Shown here piece after piece: positions 16,321 through 24,773 of a stretch of DNA of 32,118 bases. The translations under genes and the position numbers were made by a program. The DNA is from an uncultured Methanomicrobiales archaeon (GTDB lineage Archaea; Halobacteriota; Methanomicrobia; Methanomicrobiales; Methanospirillaceae). The notes beneath the pieces were generated by a model. That model saw only the letters and a program-made list of their open reading frames with translations, did not search any database and was not told the origin of the DNA. Location of the stretch: assembly GCA_903819595.1 (NCBI GenBank), contig CAIJED010000151.1, positions 1-32,118 on the forward strand. The letters run 5' to 3'. Each line of letters opens with the position of its first letter. Within the stretch, counting starts at the first letter, position 1.

Positions 16321-17475
16321 TTAGAGTTTTATCCGGGCAAATTCGATATAATGAATACCTGTAGTATGTACACAGCCAAACAACATCTTCTTTTTCACAC
16401 TGTGCGAGAGCCGGACTGACCGGGAGATAGTACTCATCGGCATGGCTCCTGCAGTAGCAACGGCATGGACAAGCATCTCCGAATGGACCTTTGTCCCGGT
16501 ATATACCCGGAAATGATGTCCGAACTTATATCCGGTTTTCGGGATATAGCCATGTTCCCGCAGGTCGCAATAGACCAATACCTTCTCCCCCATCTCCAGG
16601 TCTGAAATTTTTGCGATCTCCAGGTATTCATCCCTGGTGACCGGCATTCCCTCGCATTGAAGTACCAGGCATCCGGCCTGCATCAGGAAAAGGGTCTCAA
16701 GCGAAGATAAAACCAGCCTGGTACGGTCAAACCGCATACCGAAAGAGCCTGCCAGGGAACCAGCTGAACCCGGTACCGATGATTCTGGGGACAGGCAGGT
16801 CTGCTCCCGGGTTGCCAGATCCGGTGTGACGTTCAATGGTACTGCCGGGGAGGCCGGTAGTTGTTTACCGGGTTGCACTTCTTCCGGCCGGGGGCCGCAT
16901 CTCATCTCTTCCGGGACCGGCAGGACAACTGATCTTCCAAATAATTTACCTTTTAACGGGCCGGGGATCACAAGTGATCCAATCTCCGGGAGGGACTGTA
17001 CCTTAATCTCGTAGTAGGTGAGCTCATTTTCGTCATCAACCACGGCGAGGACATGTTGCTTTCTCATATGGGCTGACGCTGAAAACTCCCGGACCAACAC
17101 ACCGAAATCAATCATATCCCGTTCTGACAGGACCCGGACCATGTACTTTGACTGTCCGGTACCGGGACGTTCTCCCCGGCGGAAGACCCTGAAATCGTGG
17201 GGTCCGGTCTGAACCGCATACCCCCTCTCACGGAGGTCCCGGTAGACAAGATAACTCCGCAGAAAGTTGGGTTCTATGGTAAACGCAGATAACAACCGTT
17301 CATAATCATAACCCGGAATTTCGATACGGTTCCGGTGTACAAGGTAGAGCGCCTCAACCGGGGCAAGACGGAGCACTGAACCATCCTTCTCAGGCCTCCC
17401 GTACCCACTCTGTTCGTAGAGCACCCGTGCCTCTTTTCCAAGCCGGACTTCCTTCCCGTCGAACTGCGCTTTCAC
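16321..17475 (-). CDS. endA: tRNA-splicing endonuclease (tandem, alpha2 type) with extended linker
   Basis: This is a 384-residue enzyme that cuts bulge-helix-bulge introns from archaeal pre-tRNA and pre-rRNA. It contains two EndA repeats. The N-terminal copy (about 1-185) has FRVFRRG where the catalytic Tyr would be and lacks the His and Lys, so it is structural. The C-terminal copy (about 245-384) keeps HFRVYTG (Tyr325), HSEMLVHAV (His331) and RLSHSVKKKMLFG (Lys361-363). This is the alpha2 design of many euryarchaea. Between the copies, residues about 187-245 are a Pro/Ser/Gly-rich linker that makes the protein longer than the usual about 300. The start is GTG 17475; an in-frame stop lies 6 nt upstream. 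A TATA box about 29 nt ahead suggests a leaderless mRNA. Confidence 0.93.
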   Translation of the reverse strand: MKAQFDGKEVRLGKEARVLYEQSGYGRPEKDGSVLRLAPVEALYLVHRNRIEIPGYDYERLLSAFTIEPNFLRSYLVYRDLRERGYAVQTGPHDFRVFRRGERPGTGQSKYMVRVLSERDMIDFGVLVREFSASAHMRKQHVLAVVDDENELTYYEIKVQSLPEIGSLVIPGPLKGKLFGRSVVLPVPEEMRCGPRPEEVQPGKQLPASPAVPLNVTPDLATREQTCLSPESSVPGSAGSLAGSFGMRFDRTRLVLSSLETLFLMQAGCLVLQCEGMPVTRDEYLEIAKISDLEMGEKVLVYCDLREHGYIPKTGYKFGHHFRVYTGTKVHSEMLVHAVATAGAMPMSTISRSVRLSHSVKKKMLFGCVHTTGIHYIEFARIKL

Positions 17476-17498
17476 GTGCTATATGGATACGTTGTTTT

Positions 17499-17508
17499 CC
17501 TTTATAAG
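17499..17508 (-). promoter_or_regulatory. TATA box of endA
   Basis: On the minus strand CTTATAAAGG is centred about 29 nt before GTG 17475. This spacing puts the transcription start at or next to the start codon. Confidence 0.6.
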
Positions 17509-17690
17509 TGACAACACCGCCGGACACCTGTTCACTGCAGTCCGAATACAGGGGGTCTGCACTCCCCCGGATGTGCCCGGCGATCCGTGTATTTCCTGCG
17601 ATGTACTCTCTCCCTGCCCCATTGATCTGAGAACTGGCATTGCCCGGCCATTTCGTTGTGTCGCCGGACCGTGGAATCACCAGGGACGTT

Positions 17691-18362
17691 TTAAGATTCC
17701 CGGGTCGCATGAAGATACCCAAAGAGCCCTAGGGGAGCCTGGCTTGGCATGTGATCAATCTGGAATTCGTAATTACGGCCGATATAATCAAGTAAACGGG
17801 GATTAGGTGGTCCGCCGACTGGCGGAAGATGCAGTTCCATTTCTATCCGGCGGACCGCTCCAAGGTCATGCGGGTCGATCAGCCACTCGGCCCCTTCACA
17901 ATCACATTTTAGAAAATCACAACCTCCCACCATTCCAATAATAGTTTTCAATGAAACAGTCTGCATGTTCCTGTTCACATCATCCCAGCAGATCCCTTCA
18001 ACATCGCCGCTCCCTAATGCACAGTCAAACACCGTGACAGAAACCCGGTTTAACCGGATATTTTTTCGCAGGATTTCATACGTGATGGGCTCGACCGCGT
18101 AGACTGACGCAGAATAATATGCAGCCCTGATACAGAAGGCCCCGACATTTGCACCGATATCTATGACGATATCATCGTTCCGGATATCAGAAAAACGGTA
18201 CTCCGGGACTTCGTATATCTGGCGGTACCCGGCTGGAACATTGATAAATCGGATATCGTCCCGTGTACGGATCGCTGGTGGTATAGGCCCGGGTCCGGAA
18301 AACTCTTCAGGACCCTCTTTTTCTGGCAGGGAAGTTCCGGATTCAGGTACTCTGTATGACAT
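17691..18362 (-). CDS. FkbM-family methyltransferase
   Basis: This is a 223-residue SAM-dependent methyltransferase with the FkbM pattern. Motif I is IVIDIGANVGAFCIRAA (65-81), then an acidic ribose-binding residue at the end of SVYAVEP (Glu91). The family signature FLKCDCEGAEWLI is at 150-162. Members usually O-methylate sugars or secondary metabolites, often for surface glycans; the substrate here is unknown. The first about 55 residues are Pro/Gly-rich and give the protein a loose N-terminus. ATG 18362 has no clear Shine-Dalgarno site; a caataaaaag box lies about 65 nt upstream. A second methyltransferase gene lies upstream on the same strand. Confidence 0.85.
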   Translation of the reverse strand: MSYRVPESGTSLPEKEGPEEFSGPGPIPPAIRTRDDIRFINVPAGYRQIYEVPEYRFSDIRNDDIVIDIGANVGAFCIRAAYYSASVYAVEPITYEILRKNIRLNRVSVTVFDCALGSGDVEGICWDDVNRNMQTVSLKTIIGMVGGCDFLKCDCEGAEWLIDPHDLGAVRRIEMELHLPPVGGPPNPRLLDYIGRNYEFQIDHMPSQAPLGLFGYLHATRES

Positions 18363-18596
18363 CGTTGTGCCGCCCGCCTACACCTGGTCCGTCACCGAAG
18401 GGACGGTGAAGGTGAACACCTGCGCTTTTTATTGTTTGATGAACCCGGGATGCTTGTTTTATCATTCGCACCTGAACCACCCTTGCACCCTGAACAAGAG
18501 GTCTGTTCTCCAATGAATTGTTGAGTTGAAAACCTGGACACTATATTTTTGGTGACCGGAGAAACAGTTCTGGCATCCCCTGCTGACCGGACGAAA

Positions 18597-19664
18597 TCAT
18601 TCCCCTCTCCCGTAATGCATCGTAAAAAGCGCGATATATTCATCAGCATAACAGTTTGAATCGCACTGGATAGTAAATTCCGGGCCAAGATGAGAATAAA
18701 ATAAGTCATTCCACTGGTTTCTCAGCATGTGGTAATCGGTGCGTTCCCCTCTCGCCTGCGTCATCATGGAGACCAGTTCCGTCATCAGGAACGAGTCCAC
18801 GCAGTCGGTGACCACGTCAACGGGAGCATCATGTGCATAGACAAAGTCGATAATTCTCCCGTATGACTGGTACACTGACAAGGCAAGCTCCGGGGAAAAC
18901 AGTTCGGGCAAATCGTTATTGGCGTCGAGTTCGAAGAGCAGAAAATGATTAATCCATGGTTTTAATTGTGAGATCGAGGTTTTTTTATCCTCGGCCGGCA
19001 TGTGGTGATAGGCCAGCGAACTGACCGCAATATCAAAGTGGTGGTTTATTCGGCAGGAGAAGTCTTGTACCCTGCAGTTTTCAGTCCTGACAAGGGTATC
19101 AGGGAAGGATTCACGGATATTCTTTTTTGCAAGGTTCATCATCGCTTCGGAAGGGTCAATCAATAGCACTTCCTGGAGTTCGCCTATCCTTCCGATTTCC
19201 AACAGGTGGGTGAGCAGCCGGACGGTCAGGGCACCGTCCCCACACCCGATATCCATGAATGATACGGGTTTCGTAAACGTGGGCAGCGTATGTCCTGCGA
19301 CCTGGATAAATTTCTCACGTGCCTTTTTCATGTCAGGCACACCGGCAAAATGAATAAAACGTTTAGGGTCTTCAAACGGCAGGGCTGGCATTCTGAGTTC
19401 GCCGTTATGCCGTTCCAGAAAACCAAGGAGAAACGTCGATGAGAACAGCCCCTCTTCTTCATTCAGCGCCCCGACCCGGAGCCATTCAACTGCCAGCCGG
19501 TTCTTCCCCCTGGCGGCAAGAAAGGTGCCTGCATAAAAATCAAAGGCGGATCGTAAGTTTTCACGGACAACTCCGGTAAAAGAACCAGGGGATATATTTT
19601 CCCCAAAAATGGACCTGGCATATTCAGACCATTGTATTTTTTCTTTTTCTGACAGAAACAACAT
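18597..19664 (-). CDS. SAM-dependent methyltransferase with N-terminal helical domain
   Basis: This is a 355-residue protein with a class I methyltransferase core. Motif I is SFMDIGCGDGALTV (135-148), followed by VLLIDPSEAMMNLAKKN and FDIAVSSLAYHHMPAEDK. An N-terminal, mostly helical segment of about 130 residues precedes it, and a C-terminal helical segment follows with many acidic and aromatic residues. The domain is of the kind that methylates small molecules; no natural-product family is certain. It is divergent from panE with a 183-nt gap and lies 234 nt upstream of the fkbM-type gene. Confidence 0.8.
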   Translation of the reverse strand: MLFLSEKEKIQWSEYARSIFGENISPGSFTGVVRENLRSAFDFYAGTFLAARGKNRLAVEWLRVGALNEEEGLFSSTFLLGFLERHNGELRMPALPFEDPKRFIHFAGVPDMKKAREKFIQVAGHTLPTFTKPVSFMDIGCGDGALTVRLLTHLLEIGRIGELQEVLLIDPSEAMMNLAKKNIRESFPDTLVRTENCRVQDFSCRINHHFDIAVSSLAYHHMPAEDKKTSISQLKPWINHFLLFELDANNDLPELFSPELALSVYQSYGRIIDFVYAHDAPVDVVTDCVDSFLMTELVSMMTQARGERTDYHMLRNQWNDLFYSHLGPEFTIQCDSNCYADEYIALFTMHYGRGE

Positions 19665-19847
19665 CGTTTACCTTACCCCAGTTATTGAAGCCACGGCAGA
19701 TGAATAGTTTTATTTGCTTTTCCCGGACACATAAGCATTTGGAAGGATCCTGGGCAGTGGTTACTCCCAATTGAGCACGGGCAGGTAAACCAACACTCTT
19801 TTAAAAAACACAGGCCTAGGAATTATACAATAATTCAGGTAACCAGA

Positions 19848-20795
19848 TTGAACGTACTAATTCTTGGGGCAGGTGCAGTAGGTCTTGGAATTGCTGCAAA
19901 GCTATCAGAAGTGATTGATGTCACCGCAATCACCAGGGAAGGCCCTGCAAGGACTATTTCAGAACAGGGCCTGGACCTGGAGGGGGCATGGGGTTTAGGG
20001 ACCTACAGGTTCCCCTGCAGCAGCATGCCTCCGTCAGGGGTGAATTTTGACTATATCCTGATCAGCACGAAGGCCTATAGCACACGAGAGGTATGCGATA
20101 ATTATCCGGGGCTGCTCCGGGACGCCGAGGTCATTAGCCTGCAGAATGGCCTTGGGTCCGAAGAGATAATTTCAGGTTTCACCAGCCGCGTGATCGGTGG
20201 CGTCGTGATGTCGGGGTTCATCCGTCAGAATGAACGGACTGTTTATGTCACTGCAAACGCAGGTGAAACCATTTTCGGAAGATTTCCCACCGGAATGGAC
20301 GCCGAGGTCACCCAGCTGGCAGGGATTTTTAACGCTGCCGGGATACCTGCAAGGGCAGCAGGAGATATTAAAGATCGGTTATGGTCGAAAAACCTTATCA
20401 GCTGCACGTTAAACCCGATTAGTGCCGTGCTGGGAGTCAGGTATGGTGTGCTGACCAGGGGTCCGGCCTGGCGGATTATTTCAGGGATCACACATGAAGT
20501 TTTTTTGGTTGCCGGTGCTGAAGGGGTGACCCTCCAGTGGGACAACCCGGAAGACTACCTGGCTTACCTGAAAAATGAACTCATCCCGGTCATGGCCACT
20601 CATACCTCCTCGATGCTCCAGGATATCGGGTGCGGGAGAAGGACCGAGATCGGTTTTATGAACGGGGCGATCACGAAATATGGGGAAACACACGGGATTG
20701 CCACCCCGTACAACGAATGCCTCACCAACATGGTTCAATTCCGGGAGCAGGAACAGATGGATACTCAGGTCTTTTGTGCCCGGCCTGCACGATGA
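19848..20795 (+). CDS. panE: 2-dehydropantoate 2-reductase (ketopantoate reductase)
   Basis: This is a 315-residue NAD(P)H enzyme making pantoate for coenzyme A. The dinucleotide loop is GAGAVG (7-12). The catalytic set appears complete: ISLQNGLGSEE (Asn), RLWSKNLISCTLNPISAV (Lys) and TSSMLQDIGCGRRTEIGFMNG (Ser and Glu). The start is TTG 19848, which gives the expected MNVLILGAGAVG beginning and has caggtaa 7 nt upstream; an aattatac box lies about 25 nt ahead. It sits between a divergent methyltransferase gene and a convergent KAS III-like gene, neither of which is a CoA gene. The ApbA/PanE family also has members acting on other 2-oxo acids. Confidence 0.9.
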   Translation: MNVLILGAGAVGLGIAAKLSEVIDVTAITREGPARTISEQGLDLEGAWGLGTYRFPCSSMPPSGVNFDYILISTKAYSTREVCDNYPGLLRDAEVISLQNGLGSEEIISGFTSRVIGGVVMSGFIRQNERTVYVTANAGETIFGRFPTGMDAEVTQLAGIFNAAGIPARAAGDIKDRLWSKNLISCTLNPISAVLGVRYGVLTRGPAWRIISGITHEVFLVAGAEGVTLQWDNPEDYLAYLKNELIPVMATHTSSMLQDIGCGRRTEIGFMNGAITKYGETHGIATPYNECLTNMVQFREQEQMDTQVFCARPAR

Positions 20796-20856
20796 AAATG
20801 CTGATGCCAGGGTCACGAAAATAAACTGGAATTACCAGTGAAGCATCATTTCGTCG

Positions 20857-21888
20857 TTAAAATTTCAACACCGTCGCCGCCCACGTAAACCCGATGGCAC
20901 TCCCTGCCAGCACCACGAGATTGCCCGGTTGCACCCACCCTTCTTCCTGTGCCCTCGCAAGAGCAAACAGGGTATCAACAGACCCCATGTGCCCGTACTC
21001 TTTCATGGTGATCATCGTTTTTGACAGGTCAAGGCCGAGACCTTCCATGATCTGCTCCGTCAGGCTCCGTTTGACCTGGTTCATGAACAGGTAATCGATA
21101 TCACGCGAAGAGTACCCGCTTTTTCTCAGTGCTTCGTTGATGATGTACAGGTAATTTTCGAGATAGATTCGGGAAAAGATCAGATCGAGACCTTCCGGGT
21201 CATCCACGGATAAAAAAAAATCATTTTCATGGGAAGGGCACACGGAGGGAGGATTTTGCGTCCCGCCATGGGGAATTTTGACATAGTCAACGAGTGAACC
21301 ATCGGTGATACCGGCGTATGCCAGAAGCTGGTTGCATGAACTGTTTTTCTCAAGAACAGCGGCTGCTGCGCCGTCTGCAAATGAGAAGCCGGAAACTGAA
21401 CGGATGTTCTGGTAATTAATTGCCATGGAGAGCTTTTCGCTGCATACCACCAAGGCATACTCTTTTTCTGGATCGCCAAGAAGCAGCTCTTTACAAGTGT
21501 GTAACCCAAGGTTTCCACCATTGCAACCGTTCCGAATCTCAAACGAGTACGCATTTTTTGCCCCTGTTTTATCCTGGACTTTTGCAGCGGGCGACCAGAA
21601 CCGGTAGTCGTAGTGGCCCAGGCCACAATAGACCACAAGGTCAAGCTCCAACGGATCAATCCCGGCATTTTTTATCGCACTATTGGCTGCCCGGACCGCC
21701 ATTTCTGCAGGATGAAGCCCGGGTCCTGCGATATGTTTCCTCCCGATACCGATCTTTTCCAGGAATACAGATTCAGGGATCCCGGAACGCCTGGACATCT
21801 CGAGACTCGTCAGGACCCCGTCGGGCAGGAAATATCCTATCCCTGATATACCAACAGTATCACGGCAGGAAGGACCAGGTAGAGACAT
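20857..21888 (-). CDS. KAS III-like thiolase-fold protein with altered His/Asn
   Basis: This is a 343-residue protein of the FabH/HMG-CoA synthase fold. Pairing of the two halves and the loop FSFADGAAAAVLE (168-180) are typical. The nucleophile is Cys122 in RNGCNGGNLGLHTC. Where FabH has His of HQAN, this protein reads LFMNQVKRSL (Asn270). Where FabH has Asn, it reads KEYGHMGSVDTLFAL (His300). A Cys-Asn-His arrangement instead of Cys-His-Asn suggests a decarboxylation-independent acyl transfer or a different condensation, as in some KAS III-like subfamilies. Most archaea lack fatty-acid synthesis, so a role in a special acyl product is likely but unknown. ATG 21888 is preceded by GGTGATAT. 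Confidence 0.85.
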   Translation of the reverse strand: MSLPGPSCRDTVGISGIGYFLPDGVLTSLEMSRRSGIPESVFLEKIGIGRKHIAGPGLHPAEMAVRAANSAIKNAGIDPLELDLVVYCGLGHYDYRFWSPAAKVQDKTGAKNAYSFEIRNGCNGGNLGLHTCKELLLGDPEKEYALVVCSEKLSMAINYQNIRSVSGFSFADGAAAAVLEKNSSCNQLLAYAGITDGSLVDYVKIPHGGTQNPPSVCPSHENDFFLSVDDPEGLDLIFSRIYLENYLYIINEALRKSGYSSRDIDYLFMNQVKRSLTEQIMEGLGLDLSKTMITMKEYGHMGSVDTLFALARAQEEGWVQPGNLVVLAGSAIGFTWAATVLKF

Positions 21889-21912
21889 ATATCACCAATT
21901 ATATCACCAATT
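21889..21912 (-). repeat. 12-bp tandem duplication with two Shine-Dalgarno-like sites
   Basis: ATATCACCAATT occurs twice head to tail (21889-21900 and 21901-21912), directly upstream of the KAS III-like ATG. On the minus strand each copy reads AATTGGTGATAT, so the ribosome-binding GGTGAT is duplicated. Confidence 0.7.
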
Positions 21913-21947
21913 CCGAAAAACTCGTGTTGTTTTCCGGTGATAGTAAG

Positions 21948-21964
21948 AGTATCCCCGGGATACT
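21948..21964. promoter_or_regulatory. 17-bp perfect dyad in the divergent gap
   Basis: AGTATCCC-C-GGGATACT is an exact inverted repeat of 8 bp around a single base. It lies 60 bp ahead of the KAS III-like start and 149 bp ahead of the divergent phosphatase start, fitting an operator for a dimeric regulator. Confidence 0.4.
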
Positions 21965-22082
21965 TCATAAAAATGATGGGTTCACCCGGTTTCTGACCTC
22001 CTGATTGCTGGAGAACGGTCATTCACAGCCGATTAACCGGCCCTGCAGATTACTCCGGTGCATCGATTGATCAATCGCGGAA

Positions 22083-22090
22083 TTTTTATC
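22083..22090 (+). promoter_or_regulatory. TATA-like box of the sensor phosphatase gene
   Basis: TTTTTATC is centred about 27 nt before ATG 22113, so the mRNA would have almost no leader. Confidence 0.4.
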
Positions 22091-22112
22091 ATGAACAAAT
22101 AGATCTGTGTTC

Positions 22113-23492
22113 ATGGAAACCAACATCCTCCAAAGTCTGATCACGCTCTTCCAGATGATTTGCGTGATCATCGTTTTTGCGTACCTTTTTACGAGGAGCA
22201 GGTATTTTCTGGAAGTCCTCGAACACCACCCCCGGCTTTCCACCCGGGTCCTCCTTATCATTGTATTCGGGGCCCTGTCTGTGTACGGGACCATCAGCGG
22301 GGTTTCATTAAACGGTGCCGTGCTGAACGTCCGCGACCTGGGACCGATGATCGCCGGACTTACCTGTGGACCCGTGGTCGGGATTGGTGCCGGCCTTATC
22401 GGGGGTTTCTACCGGATGGCACAGGGTGGACCCTATATGTACACGGGGTTTATCGCCCCGGTCCTTGCAGGACTACTCGCCGGGGTCGTCTATATCGTGA
22501 ATAAAAAGGAACTAATTTCCAGTAGTTATGCCGTTATTTTCTCCATTATCGTCGAATCACTCATATCACTGATTGCTATCATGGTCGCCACCCCGGCATC
22601 ACAGGTCGTCATGATCATCACCGTCGTGGCGATCCCGATGATTGCAATCACAACCGTGGGTGTATTCATATTTTCGACAATCATCCACAACCTCCTGAAG
22701 GAGCAAAAGACCCGGCGAGAGAAAGAGACACTTGAGCACGAGATCGCAAGGAAGAATGCAGAACTTGAAATTGCTGCAGAGATCCAGCGCAGTTTCCTCC
22801 CGGAAACAATTCCCCAGATCAGGGGGTATGAAATTGCCGCGACCAGCCTTCCTGCAAAAGAGGTTGGAGGAGATTTTTTTGATGTGGTCCCCCTGGACGT
22901 CATTCCGTTGTCAGAAAAGCGTATGGGGATCCTCATCGCCGATGTTTCCGGGAAGGGTGTTCCTGCGGCCCTGTTCATGGCGCTGTCCCGTGTTATTGTC
23001 CGGGTATCGTCGACCTGGTTTAAGATCCCACGGGAGATCATCCGTCATGCCAATGTTATCATCGCTGCGGATTCCAGGACCGGGATGTTTGTCACCCTTT
23101 TTTACGGGGTAATCGATGAAAAAGAGAGAAAAATGACTTATGTCAATGCCGGCCATAACCCCCCGATAATTTTTCGTGGCCACAGTGGAAAGACTGAGGA
23201 ACTTGAAGCGACCGGTGTCGCAATCGGGATCCTGGATGATGCAGACTATTCCCAGGCCGAAGTCGGGCTGTCATCGGGAGATATTATTCTTCTTTACACG
23301 GACGGGGTAACAGAAGCAATCAACGAGAACGAGGAGATGTTTGAGGTTGAGCGCCTGATGAATACCGTCACCAGTGCACCTTCAGGTTCCGCTAGCGAGA
23401 TTATGGAGAATATTATCAGGGCAGTCTTCGCCTTCAGCGGGAAGACACCCCAGTATGACGATATCACCCTGATGGTGATCAAGGTGCTCTGA
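22113..23492 (+). CDS. LytS-like membrane sensor fused to a PP2C/SpoIIE phosphatase
   Basis: This is a 459-residue inner-membrane protein. Residues about 5-195 hold about six membrane segments with the 5TM LytS-type block VRDLGPMIAGLTCGPVVGIG and GGFYRMAQGGPYMYTGF. A charged coiled-coil linker (about 197-225) leads to a PP2C-type serine phosphatase (about 226-459). Its metal ligands are Asp254 (EVGGDFFDV), Asp277 (IADVSGKGVPAALF), Asp397 (LLYTDGVTEA) and Asp449/450 (QYDDITLMV). It probably dephosphorylates a protein partner in response to a membrane or ligand signal. In bacteria such enzymes act in partner-switching on anti-sigma antagonists; archaea lack sigma factors, so the target is open. 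ATG 22113 is taken; GTG 22107 is in frame. Confidence 0.9.
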   Translation: METNILQSLITLFQMICVIIVFAYLFTRSRYFLEVLEHHPRLSTRVLLIIVFGALSVYGTISGVSLNGAVLNVRDLGPMIAGLTCGPVVGIGAGLIGGFYRMAQGGPYMYTGFIAPVLAGLLAGVVYIVNKKELISSSYAVIFSIIVESLISLIAIMVATPASQVVMIITVVAIPMIAITTVGVFIFSTIIHNLLKEQKTRREKETLEHEIARKNAELEIAAEIQRSFLPETIPQIRGYEIAATSLPAKEVGGDFFDVVPLDVIPLSEKRMGILIADVSGKGVPAALFMALSRVIVRVSSTWFKIPREIIRHANVIIAADSRTGMFVTLFYGVIDEKERKMTYVNAGHNPPIIFRGHSGKTEELEATGVAIGILDDADYSQAEVGLSSGDIILLYTDGVTEAINENEEMFEVERLMNTVTSAPSGSASEIMENIIRAVFAFSGKTPQYDDITLMVIKVL

Positions 23493-23529
23493 AAACTAAT
23501 GATAACCCGGATCTCCCGGGGAAATTCTC

Positions 23530-23534
23530 TTTTT
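23530..23534 (+). terminator. Possible terminator of the sensor phosphatase gene
   Basis: A T5 run follows a GC-rich segment with short self-complementarity (cccggatctcccggg), 38 nt after the stop codon. Confidence 0.35.
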
Positions 23535-23679
23535 ACAGGGTAATGAGGTAAGACGGATATCCCATGATAACATTCACCGGACCCCGGTACCCTGTTGAGG
23601 CAGGATTCCAGGTAGTGGATCAACTTGACAGCCAGGTTTTCTCAAAAGACCCGGAGCATCAATCAATCAACCCTGGCGG

Positions 23680-24522
23680 CTACCCGGCAAGTTCCTTAAC
23701 CTTCGCAATATTACCCGCATCATCCCGCCGGGCATCATTCGGGGTCTCGCAGATAAGGGGGAGACGGGAAAACGGCTCGTGATGAAGTATCCGCCTGAAC
23801 CCTTCTTCTCCGATGTTTCCCATCCCGATATGTTCGTGCCGGTCAAGGCCGCTGCCAAGTTCTCCCTTTGAGTCATTACAGTGGATGACCCTGATCTCAC
23901 CAAGCCCAATCAGCTCGTCAAACCTTCCGGTTGTCTCTTCAATCGCATCATCAGTCCGGAGGTCATACCCCCCGCCGAATGCGTGGCATGTATCAAAGCA
24001 GACACCCGCACGGTGCCGGTCCACAATGCCATCCAGCACGTCCCGGATATCTTCAAAAGTATTGCCAACACCATTTTTTTCACCGGCGGTATTCTCAAGG
24101 AGCAGTATTACATCGTTTCCGGCTTCCCGAAGGGCCGTGTTCACGGCACTGATCACCCGGTTCCTTCCTTCTTCGATAGTCATTCCGGGGTGATGGCCGA
24201 GGTGGGTGACGAGGTACGGGATACCCAGTTGACTGCAACGCTCCAGTTCTGCAGTGAGCGTGGCAACAGATTTTTCATAGAACTCCGGGTTTGGGCCGGC
24301 AAGGTTGGGAAGATACGGCATATGGTCAACCGGTGGGAATATTGAGGTCTTCTCCAGTGCACTCCTGAAGGCTTGTATATCTTCGTTCGGGAGATCTTTC
24401 CAGGCCCATCCCCTCGGGTTCCTTGAGAATATCTGGAACGTGTCGCAGGAGACCGATGCCGCCCGTTCTACCGCCTTTGCAATCGATCCTGCAATTGATA
24501 CATGTACACCGACCTTCACCAT
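23680..24522 (-). CDS. nfo: Endonuclease IV (AP endonuclease)
   Basis: This is a 280-residue zinc-dependent TIM-barrel enzyme that cuts DNA 5' of abasic sites during base-excision repair. Family blocks are all present: HVSIAGSIAKAVERA at the start, then FPPVDHMPYLPNLA (His67), YLVTHLGHHPG, ILLLENTAGEKNGVG (Glu), GVCFDTCHAFGGGYDL (Asp and His), IRVIHCNDSKGELGSGLDRH (His and Asp), HIGMGNIGEEGF and PLICETPNDARRDD (Glu). These supply the three-zinc ligands. Length matches the family. ATG 24522 is used. It is convergent with the sensor phosphatase gene. Confidence 0.96.
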   Translation of the reverse strand: MVKVGVHVSIAGSIAKAVERAASVSCDTFQIFSRNPRGWAWKDLPNEDIQAFRSALEKTSIFPPVDHMPYLPNLAGPNPEFYEKSVATLTAELERCSQLGIPYLVTHLGHHPGMTIEEGRNRVISAVNTALREAGNDVILLLENTAGEKNGVGNTFEDIRDVLDGIVDRHRAGVCFDTCHAFGGGYDLRTDDAIEETTGRFDELIGLGEIRVIHCNDSKGELGSGLDRHEHIGMGNIGEEGFRRILHHEPFSRLPLICETPNDARRDDAGNIAKVKELAG

Positions 24523-24749
24523 GATGAGAATCCCCGAAATTGTATGGCAGATATTGGCATTTCAGGTTCTTTTAACTTAGGGAAATTAAAGGTCCCGGTT
24601 CCCAAAAAAAATCGACGATAAATCGTATGATTCGCACGTTCTGGTCCGTTAAACCCGGTTCATCGATCATTCGCTGCCGGTTTCGACTAATCAATTTATT
24701 TCACCGGAACAAGTGAAGAGACTTACCCGGTGACAAAAGTTGTGGACGG

Positions 24750-24755
24750 AAAAAA
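24750..24755 (-). terminator. Oligo-T terminator of the SPFH gene
   Basis: A6 on the plus strand gives T6 in the direction of the SPFH gene, 18 nt beyond its stop. Confidence 0.45.
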
Positions 24756-24773
24756 GAAGGATCATCTCATCAC

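Noticed and set aside
18392-18409. TCACCG/CGGTGA hairpin ahead of the FkbM-type gene as a riboswitch
   Set aside because: It is a simple 6-bp stem with a 6-nt loop and has none of the conserved features of a known riboswitch class.
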